Notes: generated by a model not told the origin, from the sequence alone. A stretch of 64,000 nucleotides of DNA from Pyrinomonas methylaliphatogenes (GCF_000820845.2 NZ_CBXV010000001.1:124001-188000); one strand, 5' to 3'. Shown: positions 9,424-18,712, counted from the stretch's first letter. Numbers and translations are program-made.

Positions 9424-10200
9424 ATGGAAGAGCGGTTGCAAAAGTTGATCGCAGCAGCGGGTCTCGCTTCGCGGCGCAAAGCCGAAGAGTTGATCCTCGC
9501 TGGCGAGGTGACCGTAAACGGCCAGGTCGTGCGCGAACTCGGAACTAAAGCCGATCCGACGCGCGATCACATCAAGGTGCGCGGCAAGCTCATCAACCCG
9601 CTGCTCGAGAAGAGAGAGAAGATCTACGTTCTACTCAATAAACCGCGCGGCGTTTTGACCAGCCTTCATGATCCCGAGGGGCGTCCGCTTGTGACCGATC
9701 TGATCCCGCCTTCGCTCGGGCGTCTCTATCCGGTCGGACGTTTGGACTTCAATACCGAAGGACTGCTCATTCTCACGAATGATGGTGAACTGGCGAACTA
9801 CATCACTTCGGCGCGCAACCGCATCGGCAAAGTCTACGAGGTCAAGGTCAAGGGAAAACCGCCCGAAGACGCGATCGAGTTTTTGCGCCGAGGGCTCAAG
9901 CTCGATGATGGCGCGCGCACAGCCCCGGCGGAGATCAGGAGATTGGCCGAAACGAAGACGAACACATGGTATGAGGTGGTTCTATACGAAGGCAAGAATC
10001 AGCAGATACGCCGCATGTTCGACAAGATAGGACACTCCGTCGTTAAGCTGCGCCGTGTGGCGATCGGGCCGATCCGCGACGAGAAACTGGCTCCGGGGGA
10101 GTGGCGCTTTCTTACGCCGAAGGAGTTGGAACTGTTGCGACGGCAGAAAGCGCCAGCGCGTTCGCCGACGCTCTCGCGGCGAAGTCGCGGACGGAATTGA
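9424..10200 (+). CDS. rluB: 23S rRNA pseudouridine synthase, RluB/RsuA family
   Basis: S4 RNA-binding domain at residues 2-62 (RLQKLIAAAGLASRRKAEELI) followed by the RsuA/RluB/E/F catalytic domain. The catalytic aspartate lies in YPVGRLDFNTEGLLILTNDG, with LNKPRGVLTS before it and EGKNQQIRRMF after. It converts uridine to pseudouridine in 23S rRNA, as RluB does at the position equivalent to E. coli 2605. The ATG at 9424 fits the family start (MEERLQK); a TTG at 9406 overlapping the scpB stop would add six residues. The arrangement with scpA and scpB is conserved in many bacteria. Confidence 0.92.
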   Translation: MEERLQKLIAAAGLASRRKAEELILAGEVTVNGQVVRELGTKADPTRDHIKVRGKLINPLLEKREKIYVLLNKPRGVLTSLHDPEGRPLVTDLIPPSLGRLYPVGRLDFNTEGLLILTNDGELANYITSARNRIGKVYEVKVKGKPPEDAIEFLRRGLKLDDGARTAPAEIRRLAETKTNTWYEVVLYEGKNQQIRRMFDKIGHSVVKLRRVAIGPIRDEKLAPGEWRFLTPKELELLRRQKAPARSPTLSRRSRGRN

Positions 10201-10228
10201 TCTTTCAGGTCGAATGCCCGGCCCTTGG

Positions 10229-10373
10229 CTTGCAAATTAGGCCCAGTCTTCGGTGGTGATGAGTTGGTTCGTTGGGCGCGCTCGGATCGCTTGCGTTGCA
10301 AATTGGGTTCAGCCTCGATCGCGTCATGATACGTAGATCTCAAGCCCTTTCGCTGAGGATTAGGTTCGGTCTT
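10229..10373. repeat. Three degenerate 22-bp direct repeats
   Basis: Between the pseudouridine synthase and SPFH genes, three related sequences occur at 10229-10250 (core GCAAATTAGGCCCAGTCTT), 10295-10316 (GCAAATTGGGTTCAGCCTC) and 10352-10373 (GAGGATTAGGTTCGGTCTT). Their spacings, 66 and 57 bp, are both multiples of three. Read on the minus strand they are in one open frame and would encode repeats such as KTEPNPQRKGL, EAEPNLQRKRS and KTGPNLQAKGR. There is no good start codon or ribosome binding site, so a coding role is doubtful. Confidence 0.5.
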
Positions 10374-10398
10374 GATCCGTAAAGTGGAAGGCACCAAT

Positions 10399-10403
10399 GG
10401 AGG
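10399..10403 (+). promoter_or_regulatory. Shine-Dalgarno sequence of the SPFH gene
   Basis: GGAGG six bases before the ATG at 10410. It decides the start in favour of that ATG over the in-frame TTG at 10404. Confidence 0.75.
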
Positions 10404-10409
10404 TTGAAG

Positions 10410-11432
10410 ATGGAATTCGAAGTGCTTTTCCTCTTCCTGTTTCTCGCCATCGCTTTGCTCGTCGTCGCGTCGAAGACGATCAAGATCGTACCGCAGGCGA
10501 CCGTCATGTTGATCGAAAGGTTAGGACGCTTCAGCCGTCTGGCGACCAGCGGTTTGAACGTCATCGTCCCATTCCTCGATCGCCCGCGCGCCGTCTACTG
10601 GACCGGAACGCGGCCCGGCTTGACGTCGATCGACTTGCGCGAGCAGTTCATCGATCTCCCGCCACAGCCAGTGATCACGCGCGATAACGTGACGATTCAC
10701 GTCGATTCGGTCGTCTACTGGCAGATCACCGATCCGATCAAAGCCGTCTATGAGGTGGCCGATCTGGTCGGCGCGATCATCCAGTTGACCATCACCGGCA
10801 TGCGTTCGGTGATCGGCGAGATGGACTTGGATCACACGCTCTCGTCGCGCGAGCAGATCAATTCCAAGCTGCGCGTCATCCTCGATGAGGCGACCGATAA
10901 GTGGGGCGTCAAGGTGACGCGCGTCGATGTCAAAAACATCACGCCGCCCGAAGATGTGCGCGTCACGATGGAGAAACAGATGACCGCCGAACGCAACCGT
11001 CGCGCGCTCGTCCTTCAAGCCGAAGGCGAAAAGCAGGCAGCCATCGCGCGCGCCGAGGGCGAAAAGCAAGCGGCGATAACGCGCGCCGAAGGCGAGAAAG
11101 AGGCGGCCATCCTGCAGGCTGAAGGCGCCGCCCAAGCCCGTCTGCGCGCCGCAGAAGCCGAAGCCGCAGCTATCGCGCGCATCTCGCAGGCGCTGCTCGG
11201 ACAGGGCGATCCGTCACACTATCTGCTCACCACGCGCTACATCGAAAGCCTGAAGGAGATGGTTAAAACGAACAACTCCAAAGTGATCTTCATGCCCGTG
11301 GAGACGGCGAGCGTCCTTTCGAGCGTCGGCGCGATCAAAGAGGTCCTCGCCGAAACGGGCGAAAAACGCGGCGACAACGACGAAGAGACGACGGCGCTTC
11401 CTCCTGGACGCACGCGACAGTTACCGCGCTAG
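10410..11432 (+). CDS. SPFH/Band-7 (stomatin/QmcA-like) membrane protein
   Basis: 340 residues. A single N-terminal membrane anchor (FEVLFLFLFLAIALLVVASK) is followed by a Band-7/SPFH domain (about 25-190; GLNVIVPFLDRP, RDNVTIHVDSVVYWQI, MTAERNRRA). A long alanine/glutamate coiled coil contains near-perfect tandem copies of RAEGEKQAAI between about residues 200 and 245. Relatives such as QmcA and stomatin form large membrane microdomain assemblies and often work with membrane proteases. The usual NfeD partner is not adjacent. The C-terminal tail is charged and proline-rich. Confidence 0.92.
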   Translation: MEFEVLFLFLFLAIALLVVASKTIKIVPQATVMLIERLGRFSRLATSGLNVIVPFLDRPRAVYWTGTRPGLTSIDLREQFIDLPPQPVITRDNVTIHVDSVVYWQITDPIKAVYEVADLVGAIIQLTITGMRSVIGEMDLDHTLSSREQINSKLRVILDEATDKWGVKVTRVDVKNITPPEDVRVTMEKQMTAERNRRALVLQAEGEKQAAIARAEGEKQAAITRAEGEKEAAILQAEGAAQARLRAAEAEAAAIARISQALLGQGDPSHYLLTTRYIESLKEMVKTNNSKVIFMPVETASVLSSVGAIKEVLAETGEKRGDNDEETTALPPGRTRQLPR

Positions 11433-11735
11433 ACCACTCTTCTCCCGCCCGATGCCGGGGAGAACAGAGCTTGGCGAAGGCGCTCTCGGCGGACGCGCGA
11501 TGCGCCTGGAAACGACACCGCGCGCGACGCTTTTCTTAGCGAGCGTCGCGCGCGCGAACGCCTCTTGACACTCGCTCCGACCCAAAGCTGACTCGACATC
11601 CCGTCCTCCTCTACTCACTGCCCGCCAACTGCCAGCCGTCGCCGACCACTCTCCTCTTGACAGCAAGCCCCACTTATCATAGCTTTGAAAACTAAAATTT
11701 AGGCTGATCTAAAAAATAGTTTAGGAGTATCTAGA
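11433..11735. other. Intergenic region with hairpins and a candidate promoter
   Basis: About 300 bp with no gene. An inverted repeat TTCTCCC / GGGAGAA (11440-11446 and 11458-11464) just after the SPFH stop could end that transcript but has no U-run. A perfect 11-bp inverted repeat, CGCGCGACGCT (11521-11531) with AGCGTCGCGCG (11542-11552), can form a very stable hairpin, also without a U-run. The last 80 bp turn AT-rich and carry the promoter and operator-like dyads of the TonB receptor gene. Confidence 0.55.
11657..11685 (+). promoter_or_regulatory. Candidate sigma-70 promoter of the first TonB receptor
   Basis: A consensus -35 TTGACA (11657-11662), a 17-bp spacer and a weak -10 TAGCTT (11680-11685), about 50 bp upstream of the start codon. 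Downstream lie two CTAAA...TTTAG dyads (11692-11702 and 11709-11724) and the ribosome binding site AGGAG (11723-11727). Confidence 0.45.
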
Positions 11736-14309
11736 ATGAAGATGGCAGCGGTCACGGCGGCGATCATCTTTCTGGCGCCCGTCGCCGCGTATGGGCAGGC
11801 GGCGGGAGTTGTGCGCGGCATCGCGCGCGATGCGCACGGAGCCGTCATCGCGGGTGCGATGGTAACGCTCTCTCGCGCTGATGATCTCCGCTACGAAAGA
11901 ACAGATCGAGAAGGTCGGTTCACTTTCTTCAATGTTCCCTTCGGCCCTTATTTGTTGAGCGCTTCGCAAACTGGCTTCGCTACGGTCACGCGAGAAGTTC
12001 TGGTTCAATCGAGCGTGCCCGTGGATCTGGAGCTGGTCCTCGTGCCGTCAGGACTTGCCGAAGAGGTGACGGTTATGGGAGAGGCTGCGGTCAAAATCGG
12101 CGCGGCGGCGAGCGAGTACGGCGTCGACCGCGAAAGTTTGCGCAACATCGCGGGCGCATTGCCTTCGCGCCAGATGGAGACCCTCATCTTGTCAGTGCCC
12201 GGCACGGCGCGTGATGGCAAGGGCGTCTTTCATGCGCGCGGAGCGCATTATCAGGCTTCGGTCGTCATCGATGGCGTTCCGGTGAGCGATCAGCTTTCGA
12301 CCATCTACGCCAACAATTTCGATGCGCGCAATGCGGAGGATTTGAACGTTCAACTTGGCAGCATCCCGCCGGAGTTTGGCAACAAGGTGTCGGCGGTCAT
12401 CCAAGTGACGACGCGATCGGGACTCGGCGCGGGCAAGAGGTTGTTCGGCGAACTTTCGTCGAGCCTCGGATCGTTCGCTTCGGGCGAGGCCGGGTTCAAA
12501 CTGGGCGGCGAATCGCGCGACCGCCGCTGGGGCTATTTCGTCTCTGGCGCTTTCAACCGTTCATCTCGTTTCGTCGATCCGCCTTTTCAGAACGCGCAGG
12601 CGATCTTCGCCGACGGGCGAGTGGTGACAGCTTCGGGGCGCGGCTTGCACAACACAGGGGCGAGCCAGAATCTATTTGCGCGGTTCGATTTTGTGCCGGA
12701 TGACCGGAACTTCTTCAAGCTCAATCTGGTCGCGGCGCGCTCGCGCTTCGAGGTGCCGAATCTTCCCTCGCAGCAGCTCAACGGGCAGGACCAGAAACAG
12801 GAGAATCGCAACCTCGCCATCTATCCTTCGTGGCAAAGGGCAGTGGGGGGAGGCGGGCTTGTCACCATCGCGCCATATTTGCGCCTATTCACCGCGGGCG
12901 CAACGAGCAGCGCGGGCGACACCCCGATCAGTTTCGATTACGGGCGCCGCTTGGCGACCTATGGTCTTGTGGCTAGTTACGCACACTCGACCGCCTCGCA
13001 CCAATTCAAGACTGGACTGGATCTGTTCGCCTTTCCCGTCAGCGAACGCTTCGATTTCGAGATCACTGACGCCTCTTACAACCCTCTGCCGGTCAACTCG
13101 CGGGCGATCATTCGCCCCGATGGGCAGGTGGAGTTCTTCTTCGATCCGCGGTTGAGCGAAGAGGAGCGATGCGAACTGTTGCTCGTCTTCAATCCGAATT
13201 TGGTCGCTTACGATCGCACCATCTACGAGCAGGCGCGCGCCAGCGGCTCGGTTGTGCAAGGCGCGGTGCGACGCTTCACCGCTTCGCCGCGCCGGACGGG
13301 GCGGCAATTCTCCTTCTACGTTCAGGACACTTTCCGTCGGGGCGCGTGGACCCTATCGGGCGGAGTGCGAATCGACCGGTACGCCTTTCTCGTCAGGGAC
13401 TCTGCCATCAGTCCGCGTCTAGGCGTCGCGTACCGTGTGCCTTTGACGGGGACGGTGGTGCGCGCTTCCTACAATCGCATCGCACAAACGCCTTCGACCG
13501 AAAATCTCTTGATCTCGGAATCGCCCGAAGCGGCTTCGCTCGTCAACCCGGAAACGGTGCGGCGGCTGGGCGCTCGATTGCGTTTCGTGCCTCTCGAACG
13601 CGCGAACTGGTACGAGGCAGGCGCACAACATCTCTTCGGGCGGCGCGTCAAACTGGATGTCGCATACTATGCGAAGCGCATACGCAATATCCACGACAAC
13701 GATCAGTTCTTAAACACGACGATCATCTTCCCGATCGCGCTCGCGCGGGGGCGCGTAGATGGCCTTGATCTCAGCTTCGATGCGCGGCTTGGCGGTGGCG
13801 TGCGGACGATCTTGAGCTTGGGAACGGTGCGCGCGCGCGTGCGCCCGCCGTTTGCCGGCGGGCTGTTTCTAAGCGGCGCGACGCCTGAAGATTTCGGCGA
13901 CCGGGAATTCGTCATCGATCACGACCAGAAGCTCAACTTGCAGACGGCGATTCAGTACGTCAACGAACGGATCGGGTTGTTCGCGCAGTTTCTGGTGCGA
14001 CACGACAGCGGTTTGGTCACTGGCGTGAGCGCCGAAGACGTTCCGGCGCTGCTCGCCGATCCCGACACGGCTGCTGGCGTGCCGTTGCTCGATTTCACGG
14101 AAGAGCCAGTGCGCGTGCGGGCCAGAACGACCTTCGATGTCTCGGTCGGTTATGACCTCGTGCGCTCAGCAGGCGGGCGCGTGCGCGTGCAGTTCGACGC
14201 GCTCAATTTGACCAATCGTTTGGGGCTATATAACTTCCTCTCCGTCTTTGGCGGGACGAACTACGCGCCGCCGCGCGCTCTGAGCGTGCAGGTGAAATAT
14301 ATCTTCTAA
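11736..14309 (+). CDS. TonB-dependent outer-membrane receptor with regulatory-like N-terminal domain
   Basis: 857 residues. The signal peptide (about 1-22, ending AAYGQA) is followed by a carboxypeptidase-regulatory-like beta-sandwich (about 25-105; GVVRGIARDAHGAVIAGAMVTLSR), a plug domain (about 115-230, with VVIDGVPVSD) and a long beta-barrel ending in VQVKYIF, the terminal aromatic residue expected for BAM-inserted barrels. The domain order is that of the Acidobacteria/Myxococcus Oar-like receptors. Substrate is unknown; such receptors import sugars, peptides or metal chelates with energy from TonB-ExbBD. It stands alone between strong inverted repeats and the convergent thpR. Confidence 0.9.
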   Translation: MKMAAVTAAIIFLAPVAAYGQAAGVVRGIARDAHGAVIAGAMVTLSRADDLRYERTDREGRFTFFNVPFGPYLLSASQTGFATVTREVLVQSSVPVDLELVLVPSGLAEEVTVMGEAAVKIGAAASEYGVDRESLRNIAGALPSRQMETLILSVPGTARDGKGVFHARGAHYQASVVIDGVPVSDQLSTIYANNFDARNAEDLNVQLGSIPPEFGNKVSAVIQVTTRSGLGAGKRLFGELSSSLGSFASGEAGFKLGGESRDRRWGYFVSGAFNRSSRFVDPPFQNAQAIFADGRVVTASGRGLHNTGASQNLFARFDFVPDDRNFFKLNLVAARSRFEVPNLPSQQLNGQDQKQENRNLAIYPSWQRAVGGGGLVTIAPYLRLFTAGATSSAGDTPISFDYGRRLATYGLVASYAHSTASHQFKTGLDLFAFPVSERFDFEITDASYNPLPVNSRAIIRPDGQVEFFFDPRLSEEERCELLLVFNPNLVAYDRTIYEQARASGSVVQGAVRRFTASPRRTGRQFSFYVQDTFRRGAWTLSGGVRIDRYAFLVRDSAISPRLGVAYRVPLTGTVVRASYNRIAQTPSTENLLISESPEAASLVNPETVRRLGARLRFVPLERANWYEAGAQHLFGRRVKLDVAYYAKRIRNIHDNDQFLNTTIIFPIALARGRVDGLDLSFDARLGGGVRTILSLGTVRARVRPPFAGGLFLSGATPEDFGDREFVIDHDQKLNLQTAIQYVNERIGLFAQFLVRHDSGLVTGVSAEDVPALLADPDTAAGVPLLDFTEEPVRVRARTTFDVSVGYDLVRSAGGRVRVQFDALNLTNRLGLYNFLSVFGGTNYAPPRALSVQVKYIF

Positions 14310-14397
14310 TCAAGATCGTGGCGGTAAGAATTCCCTCATTGGGCACGCCACAGGTTTGAAGCGCGTCTTCCGATCCAGAGGCCGTCGTGCTTTCGCC

Positions 14398-14991
14398 TCA
14401 TTCGCCGCGAAGAGGTAGGGCGGCAAGTTCTGTGTAGCGCGCGCCTTCGGGCCGCAGTTCACTGCGCATGATGACCATTTCGTGCACTGCGAATCTTTCT
14501 GTTTCGACGGGCAGTTCGAGATGAAGCTTAACGAGTTGCGGCGCAGGGTTGCGCAGCCGCGCAAGCGTGATGTGCGGGCGAAACGGTCGCGCCTCGCGCG
14601 GGAAACCAACCTTGTGGCATTCATCTTCGAGGCTCGCTTGCAGGTGCGCAAGCCGTCCCGATGGGTCGCCAAGTCCGAGCCAGAGGACGCGCGCCGCGCC
14701 GCGCGGCGGGAAGACTCCGGGGCCAGCGAGCGTCAGTTCAAACGGAGCGACACTCATCGCCGCGCGTTCCGCTGCGCTTCTTAAAGCGTCGAGGCGCGAC
14801 GCTTCGATCTCACCCAAGAACTTGAGCGTAAGGTGCAGCTTTTCGCTTCGCTCCCAGCGCGCCGCAAAACCTTGAGGAGAGGCGCGCAATCGTCCGATGC
14901 GTTCGGCAAGGCGTGCGCGCGTCGCGTCGGGAAGCGCGATGGCGCAAAAGACGCGAAGAGATTTCGCTTCGTCTGTTGCCCTGTTAATCAT
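14398..14991 (-). CDS. thpR: RNA 2',3'-cyclic phosphodiesterase (2'-5' RNA ligase family)
   Basis: 197 residues from the ATG at 14991. The two catalytic HxTx motifs of the 2H phosphoesterase superfamily are visible as HLTLKFLG and HITLARL. ThpR opens 2',3'-cyclic phosphates on RNA ends and can also ligate 2'-5' bonds. The open frame extends upstream to 15198, but that stretch overlaps the end of the penicillin-acylase gene and has low-complexity Arg/Ser composition, so the internal start (MINRATDEAKSLRVFCAIALP) is preferred. It is 41 bp downstream of that gene and probably co-transcribed. Confidence 0.9.
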   Translation of the reverse strand: MINRATDEAKSLRVFCAIALPDATRARLAERIGRLRASPQGFAARWERSEKLHLTLKFLGEIEASRLDALRSAAERAAMSVAPFELTLAGPGVFPPRGAARVLWLGLGDPSGRLAHLQASLEDECHKVGFPREARPFRPHITLARLRNPAPQLVKLHLELPVETERFAVHEMVIMRSELRPEGARYTELAALPLRGE

Positions 14992-15031
14992 CTTGCTAGA
15001 CTGGCGAACCGAACCGCCATTACCTCGCCCC

Positions 15032-17521
15032 TCATCGCTCCGTACCGGCGAAGCTGCCGTTCGCGCGATGCTCGCGTCTGATCGGGTTGCGTTCCGCCGT
15101 TTGCGTCGTTGGTCTGAGCACGGCTTCGACCTGTGCTGTGGTTGCGACGGCTTTCGCGGAGAAAGGGAAGAGGCTCGGACGTGCGGCGAGCCAATCATTC
15201 AATTGATCTTTCCAGTGCTGGCTTGCGGGATCGCCCGAAACGCCGAGCGCGATGCCTTGTCGCGTCCGATCCCAATCGCTCGCATCGGCGATGAGGCGCA
15301 TCGAAACGCCTGCGCCGACGTTGACCGTGGCGATCAAGCCGTTGCCGCTGCCGCGTTGCGGCACGGGGGCGATGGCGAACGCCTGTCCGATCAACGGAAT
15401 CGAAGCGAGCGGATGCGGAAAGCGCGCTTGCGCGTAGCGTCCCCACGTCCACTCATCTTCGTTCTGGCCCAGCCGCGCCGAAAGCGCCGCGCGCGCGTCT
15501 TCGTAGCATGCGCGAATAAGCTCGGCATAGTTTTTGAACTCGCGCGGCAGCCAGTCGGTCGGGCGCTCTTGGATCAAGCGGTCGAGCAAGGTCGCTTCGT
15601 TGCCCCAGCGAAAATCGCGCGCACGTTCCGGCCCGATCGCCGCCGCAATGATGCGCTGGCGAAAGGCTTGTTTCATCTCAGCGACGAGAGGTGCAACGCG
15701 CGACGTCGGCTCAAGCTGGCCATCCCAACCGTCGAGAAGCCCAGCTACTGACTTCATGCGCGCGTCGTCCGAAAAGGCTTCGCGGATGAGCTTGGCCGCT
15801 TCGCGCGCGAACAGGTGGCCGCCGATCGAATAGGTGTCGCCCTGTATCTGCGCGAAATCTTCAATGCTCAGCTTCTGTTTGGCTTGTAGAAGATCCCAAA
15901 TGCGGCGTGCGCGATACGGAGCGATCCAGCTATAAGTCAGGTGATACGGGTAATCCAATCCGACGACGCGATTGTTAGCTGTGACGATCATGCCCGAAGG
16001 CGGATCGAAGACGTGCGGCAACTTTTCGAACGGGATGTAACTGGTCCACTCGCCATCATCCGTTGTCCCGTCATAGGGGAGGCTGCCGTCGCCTTTGCGC
16101 CGGATGGGTATGAGTCCGGCTCCGTAATAGCCTATGTGGCCGTCCACATCGGCATAGACGAAGTTCTGCGTCGGGCCGCGGTATTTTCGTAGCGCGTCGC
16201 AGAACTCATCCCAGTTACGCGCGCGGTTGAGCGCGTAGAAGGCTTCGAACTCGATGGCGTCCGGATCAAGCGCCGTCCAACGTAGCGCGTAACGTTCCGC
16301 TCCTCGCTCGAGGATGATCGGGCCGTGCCGCGTGATGGTCACTTCGTGGACCACCACGTCGGTTGTGGTGTCGGTGAAGTTGCGCCGCACTCTGATCTCT
16401 TCGCGACGGATCGCGGCTTCGCGCCAACCTTGGGGCGTCAGGTAGCGCTTCGGGTTGTTGGCATCGAACTTTTCGAGATAGAGATCTTGCACATCAGGGC
16501 CGAGATTGGTCGCGCCCCACGCGATGCGGTCGTTGTGGCCCAGTATCACGCCCGGTGCCCCCGGCGCCGTCACGCCCGCCACGCGCAGGTTCGGCAGCGA
16601 AAGATGGACCATGTGCCAGATGGATGGCGCCGAGGCGGGAAGATGCGGATCATTGGCGAGCAGAGGTTTGCCGCTTGTGGTGCGCGTTCCTGCCACGACC
16701 CAATTGTTGCTCGCGGCGAGATCTTCGACATACAGGCCGACTCTTTCGAGCGATCGGCGATCGAGTTCTGCCGCGCGCCTCATCTCGGCGAGCAGCGAGC
16801 CGCTCGGAAGAGGCGCATCACGTGCGCCTTCGCGGCGGCCAGTTTGCGCTGAGATGGATCGCTGATCGCTGCCGATCACGATGACGTCGAGCGGTGAAGT
16901 TGTCGGCAACAGTTGCTGAAGCCTATCTTGCAGCAGATCGCGGAGCGAAGCGCGCATCAGATCCGTTTGCCATGTGGTCGAAAGGACTTCGGCGAAGATC
17001 TTGCCGATGAGGATCGAGTCGGTCGGGCGCCACGGTTGCGGGCGATAGCGCAAGAGGCGAAACTCCGCGGGCAGATTCTGATCCGTCAGCGAAGCGATGT
17101 AGGCGTTAACGCCGCGCGCGTAGGCTTCGAGCGCGCGGCGCAATTCGGGCGACGCTTTCGCGTAAGCTTGCTCAGCCAAGAGCGCGAAGCCATAGGTGCG
17201 CCGCCGTTTGTCTTCTTCGAGCGTCGTTTTGCCGAAGATCTCCGAAAGTTCTCCTCGCGCGGTGCGCCGCAATAGGTCCATCTGCCATAGCCGGTCGCTC
17301 GCCGTCACGTAGCCTTGCGCGAAGAAGAGATCCTCTTCATTCTCCGCCTCGATGTACGGGATGCCGCGCGCGTCGCGCCGAATGGTTACGCTCGCGCGCA
17401 ATCCGGCTAGATCGATGACACGCGATGTGTCGTTCGAGGCGACCTGTTGTGTGTGCAGGTGAAAACCGGGAATGATCGAGAGAAGGAATAGGGCTGAAAG
17501 CAAAGTCACGCTGTTTCTCAT
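15032..17521 (-). CDS. Penicillin acylase family hydrolase (Ntn amidase)
   Basis: 829 residues from the ATG at 17521, which has GAGGT at good spacing; an upstream in-frame start at 17605 would hide the signal peptide (MRNSVTLLSALFLLSIIPGF). The N-terminal alpha chain contains RDARGIPYIEAENEEDLFFAQGY. The nucleophile serine of the beta chain is S271 in SNNWVVAGTRT, preceded by the spacer that is cut out during self-processing. It should be exported and mature to an alpha/beta heterodimer. Family members hydrolyse acyl-homoserine lactones, beta-lactam side chains or other N-acyl compounds; nothing here fixes the substrate. Confidence 0.92.
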   Translation of the reverse strand: MRNSVTLLSALFLLSIIPGFHLHTQQVASNDTSRVIDLAGLRASVTIRRDARGIPYIEAENEEDLFFAQGYVTASDRLWQMDLLRRTARGELSEIFGKTTLEEDKRRRTYGFALLAEQAYAKASPELRRALEAYARGVNAYIASLTDQNLPAEFRLLRYRPQPWRPTDSILIGKIFAEVLSTTWQTDLMRASLRDLLQDRLQQLLPTTSPLDVIVIGSDQRSISAQTGRREGARDAPLPSGSLLAEMRRAAELDRRSLERVGLYVEDLAASNNWVVAGTRTTSGKPLLANDPHLPASAPSIWHMVHLSLPNLRVAGVTAPGAPGVILGHNDRIAWGATNLGPDVQDLYLEKFDANNPKRYLTPQGWREAAIRREEIRVRRNFTDTTTDVVVHEVTITRHGPIILERGAERYALRWTALDPDAIEFEAFYALNRARNWDEFCDALRKYRGPTQNFVYADVDGHIGYYGAGLIPIRRKGDGSLPYDGTTDDGEWTSYIPFEKLPHVFDPPSGMIVTANNRVVGLDYPYHLTYSWIAPYRARRIWDLLQAKQKLSIEDFAQIQGDTYSIGGHLFAREAAKLIREAFSDDARMKSVAGLLDGWDGQLEPTSRVAPLVAEMKQAFRQRIIAAAIGPERARDFRWGNEATLLDRLIQERPTDWLPREFKNYAELIRACYEDARAALSARLGQNEDEWTWGRYAQARFPHPLASIPLIGQAFAIAPVPQRGSGNGLIATVNVGAGVSMRLIADASDWDRTRQGIALGVSGDPASQHWKDQLNDWLAARPSLFPFSAKAVATTAQVEAVLRPTTQTAERNPIRREHRANGSFAGTER

Positions 17522-17655
17522 CGCCGACCTCAAGCTTGACAAGCGTCGCTTCCGCGGCAGCGATGATAAACGCTCGAGTGTTCGTTGGCAATCATCGCGT
17601 GACAAAGGAGCGCCCTGCGCGATTGATGCGATGATGGATGCGCTGCAAACCGTCT

Positions 17656-18552
17656 TCAGTCGAACTTAGCTCGGATCCATAGTGGCCAGTGGTCCGAGTA
17701 ATTGATGCGGCGGGCGATCCCCCAGGCTTGAGGGGATAATCCGTGCAGCCAGATCCAATCGAGTTTGAGTTCGAGCAATCTCAATCCCATGGCTGTGAAT
17801 CTCCAAGTCGGTTGATCCTCGTCAAAAGGGGTCAAAAATCCGGCCTGCGCGAAGAGTCGGCGCGTCTCTTTGAGGGCCGCCACTTCGGTTGTATTGAAAT
17901 CGCCGAGCACGATATAGCGCGTGATTTGAGGATAGCGTTTAAGGTCGTCGAGGACGGCGCGCAATTGATCTATCTTCTGCCAAACCTCGATGCGCGTCTC
18001 AGAGTGGACCGTATAAACGCGAACCGCGCGGTCGGGAGCGATTTTAATCGTTGCCCCGAGCGCGACTCGCCGGCGACCGCGTGGGCCGGGATGTGGGAGA
18101 ACGATGCGGCTGATTTCGGTGAGCGGATAGGGGCTGAAGAGCGCGACGCCTGTCTCCTCTTCCGTCGAGTCTTCTGATTGGGGCGGGGCGGCCCATGCGT
18201 AGTTCATTCCGAGCCCCTCGGCGATCAATCGCGCTGTGTTCGTATAACCGGTTCGTCGCTTGCGGCGATCGACCTCTTGCAGACCGATGATCTGCGCGCC
18301 GCCGACTTCCGCATCGGAGCGCAAGCGTTCGATGATCTCGTGCAACTCTTCGCCGCTGCGCCAACGTATGTTGTAGGAAACGATCTTCAGTTCATCCGAT
18401 GTCGATGGAACGGTGAGTTTTGGTGGGCTGCCCGTTTCGAGCAGCGCCGCATCGTCATTGGGCGAAGCTGCGGGGAATGGAGACGGATCTATGTCGAAGC
18501 GAAGAGATGACGCTAAGGTCAGAACACAGGCGAAGAGCAGACTGCAGCGCAT
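17656..18552 (-). CDS. Secreted endonuclease/exonuclease/phosphatase family protein
   Basis: 298 residues with a signal-like N-terminus (MRCSLLFACVLTLASS). Signature residues of the EEP fold are present in order: SYNIRW (Asn), LQEVDRR (metal-binding Glu), LGDFNTTE (Asp/Asn) and NYSDHWPL (Asp/His). These enzymes cleave phosphodiester or phosphomonoester bonds in nucleic acids, inositol phosphates or sphingomyelin-type lipids with Mg2+. The exported location favours an extracellular phosphodiesterase. GGGGC lies 7 nt upstream of the start. It lies about 130 bp upstream of the penicillin-acylase gene on the same strand. Confidence 0.87.
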   Translation of the reverse strand: MRCSLLFACVLTLASSLRFDIDPSPFPAASPNDDAALLETGSPPKLTVPSTSDELKIVSYNIRWRSGEELHEIIERLRSDAEVGGAQIIGLQEVDRRKRRTGYTNTARLIAEGLGMNYAWAAPPQSEDSTEEETGVALFSPYPLTEISRIVLPHPGPRGRRRVALGATIKIAPDRAVRVYTVHSETRIEVWQKIDQLRAVLDDLKRYPQITRYIVLGDFNTTEVAALKETRRLFAQAGFLTPFDEDQPTWRFTAMGLRLLELKLDWIWLHGLSPQAWGIARRINYSDHWPLWIRAKFD

Positions 18553-18712
18553 GATTCAGCCCCGACCGTTTCGCTCTGCTTTCGATTTTAGCCTAGCGAT
18601 AGCCAAATTTCATGCGGGCGGATGCCGAGATAGGGAGCCTCTATGAGCCTTTGAGGAGCGAAGAGCCTATCTAGCGAGCGGCTTTAGATCGAGTTGACTT
18701 AATCTCTGACGC

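Noticed and set aside
9999-10397. Minus-strand frame containing the EPNxQRK repeats as a small protein
   Set aside because: TTG start without ribosome binding site, and half of it is antisense to the end of the pseudouridine synthase gene; kept only as a DNA repeat observation.
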